The notes: generated by a model from the letters alone, not told the origin. A stretch of 64,000 nt of DNA from Thermoanaerobacterales bacterium UBA4880 (GCA_002399285.1 DHDI01000014.1:55275-119274); one strand, 5' to 3'. Shown: positions 41,186-50,761, counted from the stretch's first letter. Numbers and translations are program-made.

Positions 41186-43900
41186 TCAATCGTTATCTAT
41201 CAGGTTGCCGAGCTGGTCCATAAGATCGCCGAATTTGGCAAAGTCTCCGTCCTTAAGGGCGGCCATTGCTCTGTTATAAGTGTCCTTTATCCTGCCCAGG
41301 GTGTCCGAAGGCACTTCCTCCGTGACCTCAGGCGGCGTATCGCTTTTGCCTGCGGTGAGCTCGCTCAGGGCCTGGCCTATGGTGTCGGACATCCTTATCT
41401 TAGACCCGTCGGACACTATCACCTTTTTGACCTCGGGTATGCTGTTCTCATTGCCGGAAGCGATATACAGGGGCTCCACATAGAGGATAGACCTGTCTAT
41501 GGGGACCACCAGGGTATTACCCCTGATCACCGACGAACCCCCTTGATTCCACAGGGTGATCTGCTGAGATATGTTCGCATCCTCGTCGATGCGGGATTCG
41601 AACTCCAGCGGCCCGTATACATGCGTGTTCTTAGGAAAATCATATACCTGCAGTATGGGTCTCCCCGTATCCCTGTCCATGTATCCCGTCATCCAGGAGA
41701 TCATGTTGTTCTTGGTGGCGGGCGTATAGGGCACCATCAGCATAAAATCTTTACTTCCGCCGTTTCCGGGCAGCCCCATATAGATGTACTGGGCCTCTAT
41801 ATTCTGTACCTCGTCCTGATACTTCTCCTTGGCTATCTCCCACAGGTCCTCCTTGTTGTAAAAGACCTGCACGTCGTTCATATGATAGGTCCTGTACACG
41901 TCGGACTGTACGTTGAAGAGCGTCTGAGGATACCTCACATGAGCCTTGAGTCCCTCCGGCATCTCTTCATAGGGCTTGAACAGCGTGGGGTATATCTCAT
42001 CATACACCTTTATCAATGGATCGTTCTTATCATAGATGTATAAACCCACAGAACCGTCGTATGCATCGACCACCACCTTTACCGAGTTCCTTATGTAGTT
42101 GAACCGGGAACCCATAGCCTCGTGTTCCGTCGAATAGGGGAAGTTGTCGCTGACCGTATATGCGTCGATCATCCAGTAGAGTTTGCCTCCGTCGATCACC
42201 ATGTACGGGTCCTCGTCATAGGACAGGAAGGGTGCGATCCCCTTGACCCTATCCAAAATGTTCCTGTTTATCAAGATCCTGCTGTCTGCGCTTATATCTC
42301 CCGAAAACAATACCCTGATATCCCCCGTATATATCGTATATAGGATTCTGTTGAACGCTCCCAGCTTTGTACCGGACTTTCCCTGATAAGCGGTATATAT
42401 ATTCTTCTCTCCCGAGCCCGAGGGATAGTCGAATTCCTTTGCGCCGGTGTTTACAATGACGTAGTCGTCCGTAAGTTCCCCAAAGTATATCTCCGGCCTG
42501 GCTATATCTATATCGCCCCTGGGCGGTATGTCCTTGACCGTAAACGACGGCTGGCCCTCGGATGTAACGCTGTTGATAGGCGTGACCACTGCGCCGTAGC
42601 CATGGGTATACACCAAATGCATGTTTATCCACGACCGGGCCTGCTCTGAAAGCTTGTTCTTGTCCAATTCCCTGGCTGAGAGGAAAACCTCCGTCGGCTT
42701 ACCGTCGATATCGTATCTGTCCACGTCCACGTCGTTGAATCTGTAGTACATCCTTATGCCCTGAAGTTGATTATACACCTGCAGTGTGGGTCTGTAGTCG
42801 TTTATCCTTATATTTTCTATGGTGTCCCTGTTTTTATCCATGTCTATGTTCTTTATATCCTGGATCTCGCCGAAGTTTACCCGTTCTATTTCGCCGAGTC
42901 CGTACGCCCTCTGCGTCAGATCAATATTGTTCTTTATATAGGGCCTTTCCTTCAAATACTCGTTGGGCGACACCACAAAGTTCTGTACGACTGCGGAGGA
43001 TACGTATGAAACCAGCACGACCGCGGCCACCAAAAGAGGCCCTGCGGCGGTCAGTCTTACATTCCTCCTTATGCCTCCCACGGCAAACATTATGCCCGCG
43101 GCAATACATACGACCATGAGCACCCTGTAAAAGATCAAAGTCACGTTGACGTCCGTATATCCCGCTCCATTTACAATTCCCCGGGTGGAACCCAGCAGAT
43201 TGAACCCCTTCAGATAATAGCCGAACGAGAGAAGGGCGAAGAATATCAGCCCCAGCACGGCGGCCTGGTTTATGGCTATCTTTATTATCTCCTTGTTGGG
43301 AATGGAATTGAATGCATGATTTTCTTCCGAATATCTGAAAAATCTGGTGGCACTAGAAAAGTACATAAACACATACATAATTACCGTGATTGCCGCCAGA
43401 ATTGCGATCAATATCAGGACAAATTTATAGGTATCATTTAAAAAGGGAAGTTTTAACAGATAAAAGCTCATATCCTTGCCAAAAACAGGGTCCCTCATGC
43501 CAAAATCCGACGCATGATAAAAATTCAAGAAACTCTGCCACATATCGCCCGCAAACCTCAGCGCCATTACCGCGGACAGCAGTGCAGAGCCCCATATCAC
43601 AAACGCCGTCAGCCGCCCCATTTCCTTACCGGATAGCACGTCTCCGGTATACTTTACATAATCCATTTTTATCTTATTGAAATAAAAATAAAGCAGGAAG
43701 AACAGTATGACGAATATGGGAATACCAAGCTCCAGCTCGGTATAGAACCTCACAAAGAATATCTTCCCATAGCCGAGGCTGGAAAGCCATTGATAATTTA
43801 CTATGAGCCCCGCTCCGGCTGCGATCAATATAAAGATCATCACCACGACAGCCAGTATGTACAATAGCCAGCGTCCCGAAAATACAAAACGGTTCGGCAT
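41186..43900 (-). CDS. UPF0182 family large membrane protein
   Basis: About 904 residues. The N-terminal third holds some seven transmembrane segments (for example VVMIFILIAAGAGLIVNYQW, ELELGIPIFVILFFLLYFYF, AAVLGLIFFALLSFGYYL). The large remainder is soluble with the family pattern RAYGLGEIERVNFG, NDYRPTLQVYNQLQGIRMYY, VYTHGYGAVVTPIN, SRFNYIRNSVKVVVDAYDG and RYPQTLFNVQSDVY. The acidic C-terminus follows RMSDTIGQALSEL. The family is widespread in Gram-positives and its function is not established. Start at ATG 43900 behind GAGGTGATCGTG; a GTG three codons earlier is open. The HAD gene follows after 37 bases. Confidence 0.92.
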   Translation of the reverse strand: MPNRFVFSGRWLLYILAVVVMIFILIAAGAGLIVNYQWLSSLGYGKIFFVRFYTELELGIPIFVILFFLLYFYFNKIKMDYVKYTGDVLSGKEMGRLTAFVIWGSALLSAVMALRFAGDMWQSFLNFYHASDFGMRDPVFGKDMSFYLLKLPFLNDTYKFVLILIAILAAITVIMYVFMYFSSATRFFRYSEENHAFNSIPNKEIIKIAINQAAVLGLIFFALLSFGYYLKGFNLLGSTRGIVNGAGYTDVNVTLIFYRVLMVVCIAAGIMFAVGGIRRNVRLTAAGPLLVAAVVLVSYVSSAVVQNFVVSPNEYLKERPYIKNNIDLTQRAYGLGEIERVNFGEIQDIKNIDMDKNRDTIENIRINDYRPTLQVYNQLQGIRMYYRFNDVDVDRYDIDGKPTEVFLSARELDKNKLSEQARSWINMHLVYTHGYGAVVTPINSVTSEGQPSFTVKDIPPRGDIDIARPEIYFGELTDDYVIVNTGAKEFDYPSGSGEKNIYTAYQGKSGTKLGAFNRILYTIYTGDIRVLFSGDISADSRILINRNILDRVKGIAPFLSYDEDPYMVIDGGKLYWMIDAYTVSDNFPYSTEHEAMGSRFNYIRNSVKVVVDAYDGSVGLYIYDKNDPLIKVYDEIYPTLFKPYEEMPEGLKAHVRYPQTLFNVQSDVYRTYHMNDVQVFYNKEDLWEIAKEKYQDEVQNIEAQYIYMGLPGNGGSKDFMLMVPYTPATKNNMISWMTGYMDRDTGRPILQVYDFPKNTHVYGPLEFESRIDEDANISQQITLWNQGGSSVIRGNTLVVPIDRSILYVEPLYIASGNENSIPEVKKVIVSDGSKIRMSDTIGQALSELTAGKSDTPPEVTEEVPSDTLGRIKDTYNRAMAALKDGDFAKFGDLMDQLGNLIDND

Positions 43901-43934
43901 CACGATCACCTCATGATTAATATTACCACAAAAC

Positions 43935-43975
43935 TTAAAAATTAAAAATAAACCGGAAGAAACAGCCGGTTTAAT
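43935..43975 (-). terminator. Terminator of the methyltransferase gene
   Basis: AAACCGG-(9)-CCGGTTT followed by ATTTTTAATTTTT on minus, with the stop codon at 43971 within the ascending arm. Confidence 0.8.
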
Positions 43976-44585
43976 AGATACCGGGGATCAGCCTATACCT
44001 TGTCCGTATGCAGTATTGTTCAAATTCCCCTCCAAACTGCGCTTTCAAAGCTTTCTCCTCCACATTTATTCTGATACCGTAGCAGACCAGACACAGGAAA
44101 AGCGTAAAAATGGCTCCCAATATGTGGCGGTATGCAAAGGACACGCCCAGCAGGCTGATTATGCTTCCGGTATATGCCGGATTTCTGACGAAACGGTACA
44201 GCCCGGTCTTGATCAAATGCTGGCCGGCTTCAGTCTGCACAGACAGAGTAAAGGATTTTCTCAATGTCAGAACGGCTGTGCATCGAATTATAACCCCTAA
44301 GATAATAAAAATGATTCCGATATAATAGAAAAAATGAGGCAGCAGCCAGCCTCGCATGAATTCCGACACGCCCTGGCTCCTGAAATAAGCGCCGGCCATG
44401 AAGCTGCAAATCCAAGCGATCATGACCAGCCACACGGTCCCCTTATCCGAGCTCCTCCGGGAATGTCTACTGCTCCCCCCGGATGTGAACAGCCAAATGG
44501 CGCATTCGGTAAGAAACAGCAATTCAACGGCATACATCAGGATATTGTATTCCGTAATATTCAAAAATTTACTTGGATCATCCAC
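43971..44585 (-). CDS. Isoprenylcysteine carboxyl methyltransferase-like membrane protein
   Basis: About 204 residues with four to five hydrophobic segments and the ICMT/PEMT signature region: LTLRKSFTLSVQTEAGQHLI, TGLYRFVRNPAYTGSIISLLG (RNPAY/xxPxY-type SAM-binding motif) and EEKALKAQFGGEFEQYCIRT near the C-terminus. It would methylate a small hydrophobic or lipid substrate at the membrane, substrate unknown. The open frame runs 30 codons further upstream, but a TATAAT lies inside that extension. The GTG at 44585, with GAGAGGCGGG before it, is therefore the better start. Confidence 0.82.
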   Translation of the reverse strand: MDDPSKFLNITEYNILMYAVELLFLTECAIWLFTSGGSSRHSRRSSDKGTVWLVMIAWICSFMAGAYFRSQGVSEFMRGWLLPHFFYYIGIIFIILGVIIRCTAVLTLRKSFTLSVQTEAGQHLIKTGLYRFVRNPAYTGSIISLLGVSFAYRHILGAIFTLFLCLVCYGIRINVEEKALKAQFGGEFEQYCIRTRYRLIPGIY

Positions 44586-44619
44586 AAGATCCCGCCTCTC
44601 TTCAAATTTCCATACAGTG

Positions 44620-44625
44620 ATTATA
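44620..44625 (-). promoter_or_regulatory. -10 box of the methyltransferase promoter
   Basis: GTATAAT on minus, 35 bases before the chosen GTG. It lies immediately after the T-run of the upstream terminator. Confidence 0.5.
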
Positions 44626-44639
44626 CTACAAACAAAAAA

Positions 44640-44676
44640 ATGAAAACAGGGCCCTGCGTTTAGGCAAGGTCCCATA
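44640..44676 (-). terminator. Terminator of the tandem phosphatase gene
   Basis: GGGACCTTGC-CTAAAC-GCAGGGCCC followed by TGTTTTCATTTTTTTG on minus. Confidence 0.8.
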
Positions 44677-44705
44677 TAAAATCAACTTTATACCAAAAAT
44701 CTATC

Positions 44706-47156
44706 CTACTTTGTAGGAAGAGTCAGCTTCTGTCCTATATGGAGCATCCTGGGGTTTTTGATCGTATCCTTATTGAGCGAATAAATCTCCATATAGCGTG
44801 TTCCGCTTCCCAACTGCTTGCCGGCTATGGTCCACAGGCAATCGCCCTTGACGACGACATAATAAGTCGCTGTCGTATTCGTCTTGCCAGTTGCCGGAGC
44901 TGTTGGAGCAACAGGGGCAGCAGGCACAGTGGCCGGCGGCGTCGAAGGCTGTGCCGGCTGCGCAGCAGGTACGGCGGGGGCCGTCGAGGGCTGCGCAGAG
45001 AGATTGGCCTTCAAAGCCTTTATCTGTTCCGGCTTCATGCCGCCCGCAAGCAGATAATTTTCCGCGGCCGACGCAAGATCCGCTTTATCCAGATCGCTGC
45101 TGCCCGCGATGACCTTGAGCATATCCAACACGTCCTGAGAGATCACCTCATATTTATCGGTGCCCTTTTGAATGTTATAATAGTTGACATAGCTCTGCAT
45201 ATAGTCGTCCACTATCTGATCCTTTGTCGCGCCCATCAGAGATTCCGCGAGTGCGGCAAAGAAACCGGCGCGGTCTTTGCCTTCCGTGCAGTGGAAGAGG
45301 TACGGTCCCTTGTTCTCGGCCATAAACGTAAAGCCCTTGGCCATACCCGCTTTAAATTCATCGCTGGAATAGGCAAGCCCCATATTCAGAGGCAGTACCT
45401 GTTTATTCTTATAGAGCTGGGCATAATAAGGACTTGCAAAGTCCGCAGCAGCCATATAGGTATTGATGTTTTCATCCGAATCGGCGAGGTTGACCACCGT
45501 GTTGACCTTGGCGGCCTGCATCAGCTTATCGGCATAGGCAGCGCGTCCGATCTCATTGTTTACCGGACTGGAGCTGCGGTAGAGCACGCCCTTTGCGATA
45601 TTGCCCAGGGTGATATTGCGGAAGTTAGCAAACACTTCATCGGAGGAATAATCCTCGCGGTTATTGGTGCGGGTCAGATTGCGTATCTCATACTGCGTAA
45701 GATAGCCCTCGGGCTGGGTGAGCATGATGGTAAACTTATCGCCCACGCTGATCTTGGCTATCTCATTGAGTTTCCCGTAGTTGATACATACGGCTATATT
45801 TGTCTGGCCGGGATATGCGCGGACCAGCGGCTGGCCGTTGTCCACAAAGTAACCGTCCAGGTACGGCGCTTCAAGCACGAACCCGTTGTCAAACACAACG
45901 GTCGTCATATCGCCTAATTTGAAACCTAATTTATTGAAATCATCTATAGTGATATCCGATACCGCATGGCCGTATTTCTCTATCTCTGTGACCGTACCGG
46001 ACACATTGGGGGTCTTGTAGACAGAATCGCCCGAGAGCTTTGCCTTGAGCGCAGCTATCTCGTCCGACGTGAGGCCGATCTTCTTAAGATAGTTCTCCGC
46101 CGCGGCGGCGAGGTCGACATTGGATATATCGGCGCCCTTTTCCAGGCCGCATACGGTCGTGGTCAGTGAAGATATTACGTTGCTGTTTGCGATTGCAGTA
46201 TACTGGTCGGTGCCTTCCTTGACTCCATAATAGTTGTCATATGTAGTCATATAGTCGGCGACAACTTCGTCAAGCTTTGCTCCCATAAGGGACTCCAATA
46301 CGGTGCTCACAAAGCCCGCGCGGTCTTTACCCTCCGTGCAGTGGATGAGGTAAGGGCCGTCATTTTTGGTCATGAAGCGGAGTCCGTCGGCCAACTTTTG
46401 TCCGAAGTCATCCGCCGCAAAATCGACGCCCATGTCCAGGGCCTTGACTTTGCCGGCGTCATAGAGCGATTTGTAATAACCGGAATTAAAATCCTTTGAT
46501 GCTATGGAAGTCTTTAACGTATCGTCCGAATCGGCCAGATTGACGACGGCCTTTATGCCCACGCCTTCCGCCAACTTATCGGCATAGGCTGCGCGGCCTA
46601 TCGAATTGTCCGCAGGACTGCTGCTCCTGTATAATACTCCCGGCTTTATTCCGGTAGTAGTTATGCTGCGGAAGTTGGCAAATACCGAGTCCGAGGCATA
46701 ATCCGAGCGCACGTCGGTACGCTTGAGTTGATGGATCTGGTATTCGGTGAGATAGCCTGCCTTTTCAGACATGGCGAAAGTCACCTTATCCCCCGCCTTG
46801 ACATTGTATTTGGTGGAGAAGTTGCCCATGTTGACCGCGACCACCAGCAGATCGTTTGCCTGGTCGTCCCGCACGACAACGCTTCCCGAATCCACGTCGC
46901 TGTAATTTGTGCAGAAAGGTATATCCAGCGACGTGTCTCCCGCCGTTACCTTCAGGACATCGCCAAGTTCAAAGCCTGCATCGTAAAGGGCTTCGGGCTT
47001 GATGTCCATAGTGAGGTTGCCATATTTCTGTACCTCGGCAACAGTCCCGGATACGGCGGTATCGACGCCGGTATCCGCCGCCATAGCCGGAAGCGACAGA
47101 GAAAACACCATCATGAACGTGACTAAGACAGAAATAATTTTTTTAAAATCCCTCAT
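44706..47156 (-). CDS. Secreted tandem tyrosine-phosphatase-like protein with LysM domain
   Basis: An 816-residue exported protein. A signal peptide (FKKIISVLVTFMMVFSLSLP, AMA cleavage) is followed by two homologous halves of about 340 residues. Each has an N-terminal beta domain beginning SGTV(A/T)E(V/I)(Q/E)KYG and a dual-specificity/tyrosine-phosphatase domain (Y_phosphatase3 type) with VLYRSSSP, VVNLADSD and the P-loop HCTEGKDRAGF (Cys about 273 and 622). Both catalytic Cys and Arg are intact. A Pro/Ala linker (about 715-760) leads to a C-terminal LysM (YYVVVKGDCLWTIAGKQLGSG, LHIGQKLTLP) for peptidoglycan binding. It therefore probably acts at the cell wall on phosphoesters or phosphoinositide-like substrates. 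Start chosen at ATG 47156 behind GGAGGGG. Confidence 0.9.
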   Translation of the reverse strand: MRDFKKIISVLVTFMMVFSLSLPAMAADTGVDTAVSGTVAEVQKYGNLTMDIKPEALYDAGFELGDVLKVTAGDTSLDIPFCTNYSDVDSGSVVVRDDQANDLLVVAVNMGNFSTKYNVKAGDKVTFAMSEKAGYLTEYQIHQLKRTDVRSDYASDSVFANFRSITTTGIKPGVLYRSSSPADNSIGRAAYADKLAEGVGIKAVVNLADSDDTLKTSIASKDFNSGYYKSLYDAGKVKALDMGVDFAADDFGQKLADGLRFMTKNDGPYLIHCTEGKDRAGFVSTVLESLMGAKLDEVVADYMTTYDNYYGVKEGTDQYTAIANSNVISSLTTTVCGLEKGADISNVDLAAAAENYLKKIGLTSDEIAALKAKLSGDSVYKTPNVSGTVTEIEKYGHAVSDITIDDFNKLGFKLGDMTTVVFDNGFVLEAPYLDGYFVDNGQPLVRAYPGQTNIAVCINYGKLNEIAKISVGDKFTIMLTQPEGYLTQYEIRNLTRTNNREDYSSDEVFANFRNITLGNIAKGVLYRSSSPVNNEIGRAAYADKLMQAAKVNTVVNLADSDENINTYMAAADFASPYYAQLYKNKQVLPLNMGLAYSSDEFKAGMAKGFTFMAENKGPYLFHCTEGKDRAGFFAALAESLMGATKDQIVDDYMQSYVNYYNIQKGTDKYEVISQDVLDMLKVIAGSSDLDKADLASAAENYLLAGGMKPEQIKALKANLSAQPSTAPAVPAAQPAQPSTPPATVPAAPVAPTAPATGKTNTTATYYVVVKGDCLWTIAGKQLGSGTRYMEIYSLNKDTIKNPRMLHIGQKLTLPTK

Positions 47157-47312
47157 GTTTCCCCTCCTCGAAAAATTTATGTAAATGCATACTATTAGCA
47201 TATTCTACAAAAATAGGTATTCTCCTGCAAATTCAGTGCAAATAATTAACACAAATAATCAATCATAGAAAACGTTTTATTCAACGCCCGGCCTCATGAA
47301 AAGAATCGGCCC

Positions 47313-47342
47313 AAAAAAATGATCCCCCGTCAAAGAGATCAT
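47313..47342 (-). terminator. Terminator downstream of the MarR gene
   Basis: ATGATC-(12)-GATCAT followed by TTTTTTT on minus; the stem is only 6 bp but the T-run is good. Confidence 0.55.
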
Positions 47343-47433
47343 AGGTTGCAGACAAACTGGCAGACCGTGCCATTCCCGCGCAACCGCAAAATTGCAGTGC
47401 AATCTCGCGGCCTAAGCGACCTTGTCATCGGCT
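47343..47433 (+). repeat. Intergenic repeat copy D (variant right end)
   Basis: It starts with the common flank AGGTTGCAGACAAACTGGCA, but from CAGACCGTGCCATTCCCGCG onward it matches the complement of the right end of copy E, so the core is inverted relative to the flank. It ends with ACCTTGTCATCGGCTGTG. Confidence 0.65.
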
Positions 47434-47470
47434 GTGATCCGCTGTTCCGATTTATGATGATTTGATGCCG

Positions 47471-47902
47471 CTATTCGTTCCTGAGTGCATTTGATACCAT
47501 CTTATCCAGCGCGTTCTTCAAAGTCTGCAGGTCCTCCTGGCTGATGCCGGCAATGGTGTCATACATGAATTTTTCGGCTACGGGAAGCAGTTCACGGCAC
47601 AGACGTATGCCCTTTTCCGTCAGACAGAGCTGCTTGATCCTCTTATCCCCTTTTGCACCCGAACGGGTCAAGAGGTCCTCCCCTTCCATCTTTTGGATCA
47701 GTCTTACCACCGTGGGCTCTTTGATGGACATCTTATCCGCCAGCTCCCGCTGTGTGATGGAATCGTTGGTATAGATATAGTACAGAGCGATCCATTGCGG
47801 CCGCGTGACATTATACGGACTCAGTCTCCGTTCCATTGCCTCTGAAAAAACCTTGGCGCTGCGGCTGGTCGTAAAGGCCATACAATCATCCAAATTGAAC
47901 AT
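47471..47902 (-). CDS. MarR-family transcription regulator
   Basis: A 143-residue winged-helix dimeric regulator. SPYNVTRPQWIALYYIY, ITQRELADKMSIKEPTVVRL (recognition helix), RSGAKGDKRIKQLCLTEKG (wing) are typical. ATG 47902 is used because AGGTGAGAAGA precedes it; the upstream TTG has no support. It lies between a secreted phosphatase (transcribed the same way, after a terminator) and the lplA-lpd pair whose last gene ends 71 bases upstream, so it may be co-transcribed with them. Target unknown. Confidence 0.9.
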   Translation of the reverse strand: MFNLDDCMAFTTSRSAKVFSEAMERRLSPYNVTRPQWIALYYIYTNDSITQRELADKMSIKEPTVVRLIQKMEGEDLLTRSGAKGDKRIKQLCLTEKGIRLCRELLPVAEKFMYDTIAGISQEDLQTLKNALDKMVSNALRNE

Positions 47903-47972
47903 TCTTCTCACCTGCTGCTGCAATTTCCTATTATCTTATCATACTTTTACCGTCCATTTCCACTTTATTTTT

Positions 47973-48908
47973 TTATTTTATTTCTACGCATTTTTCTGCA
48001 AACTCTTCCAGCCGTGTTATCAGCAGCTTTTCGTCAAAAGGCAGCCCGGCCGATTCCCTTTCGAAGTGCGTGAAGTCAATGGCGGCCAGGCTATCAGTAT
48101 AGATTTTCAGCCGGGAGATCCTGCCGCCGGAAATATCCGCGGATATACCTACGTTTCCGAAGGACAGCCGGCGGTCAAAATTTACCTCAAAATCGGGCGA
48201 CTGCCCGTATATCCAATCATCGCTTCTGATCTTTCCGAGGATGGACGGCCGCATGCTGCCGCCGTCTATCTGCCGTACGGACGTATCCGTGCCGTACTCC
48301 GCCGCAAATGCCCCGGTCACGGCACCTATAGCCTTCTCCGGGGTGATGCCGCCGCCGATATCGGACAGGTTGACCACGCGGCTGCTCACCGAGTCTATTC
48401 CCTTGGAACTGAGTTTGAGAAAAGAGGGCTTGAGTGCGCCGGTAAGCATTCCGAGGTCTACGTCTATCATCAGGGTGCCGTGCCAGAGCAGATTGCCGTG
48501 ATCGGCATAATAGGCCTGGCCGGAAAACTTCCTTCCCCCGGCCAATAGATCGTTCCTGCCGCTGAAACTGCACTCCACTCCCACGGACAGCAAGGCATCG
48601 CGGATAACCTTGAGATATCGGCCGGTATCGGCGTCCTCTTCCCTTGACAGGAAGGTGTAATTCACATTTCCCAAATCATGATAGACCGCGCCGCCGCCCG
48701 AGAACCGCCTGACCGGGGATATGCCGTGCCGCCTTAGAAATTCCGTATCGCATTCGGCAAAGACGTTCTGATTGCGCCCGATAATTACAGACGGGCGGTT
48801 GCGCCACAGAAAGAGGCGGGTATCAGGCCCGGCCTCCATAAAGAGCTGATATTCTGCGGCGACGTTGAAATACGGGTCCGTCTCTCCCGACACATAGATG
48901 CGGCTCAT
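47973..48908 (-). CDS. lplA: Lipoate-protein ligase A
   Basis: Cytosolic enzyme of 311 residues that attaches free lipoate to lipoyl domains through lipoyl-AMP. RRFSGGGAVYHDLGNVNYTF (the lipoate-binding loop, about residue 70), GRNDLLAGGRKFSGQAYY (catalytic Lys about 130), HGTLMIDVDLGMLTGALKP and SVSSRVVNLSD are diagnostic. The C-terminal accessory domain is present. It overlaps the dihydrolipoyl dehydrogenase gene by 4 bases (ATGA), so its substrate may be the lipoyl domain fused to that protein. Confidence 0.93.
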   Translation of the reverse strand: MSRIYVSGETDPYFNVAAEYQLFMEAGPDTRLFLWRNRPSVIIGRNQNVFAECDTEFLRRHGISPVRRFSGGGAVYHDLGNVNYTFLSREEDADTGRYLKVIRDALLSVGVECSFSGRNDLLAGGRKFSGQAYYADHGNLLWHGTLMIDVDLGMLTGALKPSFLKLSSKGIDSVSSRVVNLSDIGGGITPEKAIGAVTGAFAAEYGTDTSVRQIDGGSMRPSILGKIRSDDWIYGQSPDFEVNFDRRLSFGNVGISADISGGRISRLKIYTDSLAAIDFTHFERESAGLPFDEKLLITRLEEFAEKCVEIK

Positions 48909-50584
48909 AGCTCGTGGATCGCTCCGGCCCCGAAGCCCATCGCGGCCTCATGGATGACCTCGGCGGTCGTCGGGTGCGCAAAGACCTCCCCGGCCAATTC
49001 CTCATCGGTCAATCCCTGCGATACCGCAGTCGTCAGCGTGCTTATCAAAGACGAGGCATCGGCCCCGATGATAAAGCCGCCCACGATGCGCCGCGTCGCG
49101 TTATCCCGCACAAGCTTGGCAAAGCCCTCCGGTTCGTTCATGGTCAGCGCCTTACCGTTGGCGGCATAAGTCGCCGTGCTGACGCTGAAATCCATTCCCC
49201 TTTTCCTACAGTCGCCCTCCGTAAGGCCGACTCCAGATATCTCCGGACTTGTGAAAACCACGTTGGGTATCGCTGAATAGTCCACATCCGCAGCCTTTCC
49301 CAAGATATTATCCACCGCCGCCATGCCTTGATGTGAAGCGACATGAGCCAGCTGTATGATATTGGTCACATCGCCGACTGCATAGATATGCTCCACATTG
49401 GTGCGCATATGCCCATCGACGGAAATACCCCTGCCCCGTTCATTGAGTGCGACGCCCGCCTTCTCTATATCCAGTCCGTCCAGATTCGGCTGCCTGCCGA
49501 TCGCCACAAGCACTTTGTCGCTCACCAGCACGTGCTCTCCATCGCCGTCCTCATAGGTTACGACAGCTTTACTGTCTTCGGACTGCCGTATCCTCGTCAC
49601 CTTAGAGCCGGTATGGATGGAGATCCCCGCCTGCTCCGCATAGCCGCGGATGCTTTTGGAAATTTCACCGTCCAGCATAGCCAGCAGGCGGTCCAAAAAC
49701 TCGACGACATGGACCTTTACCCCCAGATTGCTGTACATAAAGGCAAACTCCATTCCTATGACTCCCCCGCCCACGATAGTAACGGCCTGGGGCATATCCG
49801 TACAGGACAGGGCCTTGGTACTATCCATGACGACGGGAAGGTCGATCCCGGGGATATTCACCTTGGAGACTTTAGATCCCGTGGCGATGATGATGTCCTT
49901 GGCGGAGACGGTATATTTCACTTTGCCCTCCACAGCGACGCTGTCCGCAGAGAGAAAGGCCGCCCTGCCGCGTATCACCTGAACGCCGTTATTTTCAAGC
50001 AGAGAGGCGATGCCGGAGACAAGCCTTTCCCTGACCTCGTCCTTTCGGCGTATGATGCGGGCCATATCCGCATGAGGTTCGCCGTCCACGGTGATGCCGA
50101 ATTCGGCTGAACCGCGTACGTCCCTGAAGACCTCCGAGGACTTTATCAGCGCCTTGGTGGGGATGCAGCCCACGTTAAGGCAGGTGCCTCCAAGCTCTTC
50201 GCTCTCGGCAAGGGTCACCTTAAGTCCTTTTTTCGCCGCATAGATCGCTGCGACGTAGCCGCCAGGCCCTGCTCCTATGATGAGCAGATCCGTTTTGATC
50301 TCTTCGCTGCCGCCCGCCTTTGCGACGTCCTCCTGTACGGATTCCTCTGCACAGGCGCAGGGGTCCAGCTCAAAGAGTACCTGCTCGGAAGATATCTCCC
50401 CTCCTTCCTCGCAGAGTACCTTGGTGATTATCCCGGCATTGGGCGCCTTTATGGGACGGTTTCCCTTTGTGGTCTCGACCTGGACGAGAATATCGCCCTC
50501 GCGTACGGCGTCCCCTTCCTTTACGTTCATCTTCCCGGCCCGGCCCTTTTTCCCTCCCGGGATCAGGAACATTTTGATTTCCAT
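48905..50584 (-). CDS. lpdA: Dihydrolipoyl dehydrogenase with N-terminal lipoyl domain
   Basis: A 559-residue flavoenzyme. Residues 1-75 form a lipoyl domain (GKMNVKEGDAVREGDILVQV, lipoylation Lys in VETTKGNRPI). After an acidic linker come the E3 domains: FAD-binding LLIIGAGPGGYVAAIYAAKKG (about 97), redox-active disulfide GGTCLNVGCIPTKALI, NAD-binding VTIVGGGVIGMEFAFMY, YAVGDVTNIIQLAHVASHQG, and C-terminal HPTTAEVIHEA with the His-Glu pair. It transfers electrons between a lipoyl group and NAD. No E1 or E2 genes lie nearby, so it serves a complex encoded elsewhere, or a self-contained lipoyl redox function. AAGGAGGTACGACC precedes the ATG. Confidence 0.94.
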   Translation of the reverse strand: MEIKMFLIPGGKKGRAGKMNVKEGDAVREGDILVQVETTKGNRPIKAPNAGIITKVLCEEGGEISSEQVLFELDPCACAEESVQEDVAKAGGSEEIKTDLLIIGAGPGGYVAAIYAAKKGLKVTLAESEELGGTCLNVGCIPTKALIKSSEVFRDVRGSAEFGITVDGEPHADMARIIRRKDEVRERLVSGIASLLENNGVQVIRGRAAFLSADSVAVEGKVKYTVSAKDIIIATGSKVSKVNIPGIDLPVVMDSTKALSCTDMPQAVTIVGGGVIGMEFAFMYSNLGVKVHVVEFLDRLLAMLDGEISKSIRGYAEQAGISIHTGSKVTRIRQSEDSKAVVTYEDGDGEHVLVSDKVLVAIGRQPNLDGLDIEKAGVALNERGRGISVDGHMRTNVEHIYAVGDVTNIIQLAHVASHQGMAAVDNILGKAADVDYSAIPNVVFTSPEISGVGLTEGDCRKRGMDFSVSTATYAANGKALTMNEPEGFAKLVRDNATRRIVGGFIIGADASSLISTLTTAVSQGLTDEELAGEVFAHPTTAEVIHEAAMGFGAGAIHEL

Positions 50585-50596
50585 GGTCGTACCTCC

Positions 50597-50627
50597 TTAA
50601 AAAATAAGGGGGCGTCTTCGCGCCCCT
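50597..50627 (-). terminator. Terminator between OsmC and lpdA
   Basis: GGGGCGCGAAGACGCCCCC followed by TTATTTTTTAAGG on minus. The T-run reaches into the lpdA Shine-Dalgarno, so lpdA must have a promoter at or before the hairpin, or read-through is regulated. Confidence 0.75.
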
Positions 50628-50759
50628 CAGGTTATAGACAGATAAACTGGCAGACCGTGACAAATCGTGCAGGGCAAGGCGGCAAACCCGCAAACAAGGG
50701 AGCATACTAAAACGTATGTGACCGCAATTTAGCTTGCTGCGCGAGAATGGCACGGTCTG
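50628..50759 (+). repeat. Intergenic repeat copy E (long form)
   Basis: The best full-length copy. It has a flank CAGGTTATAGACAGATAAAC, left end CAGACCGTGACAAATCGTGC, then GGGCAAGGCGGCAAACCCGC, a central hairpin GCATAC-TAAAAC-GTATGTG, and right end GAATGGCACGGTCTG. The CAGACCGTG and CACGGTCTG ends are exact inverted repeats. It ends 2 bases from the OsmC stop codon. Confidence 0.8.
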
Positions 50760-50761
50760 AT

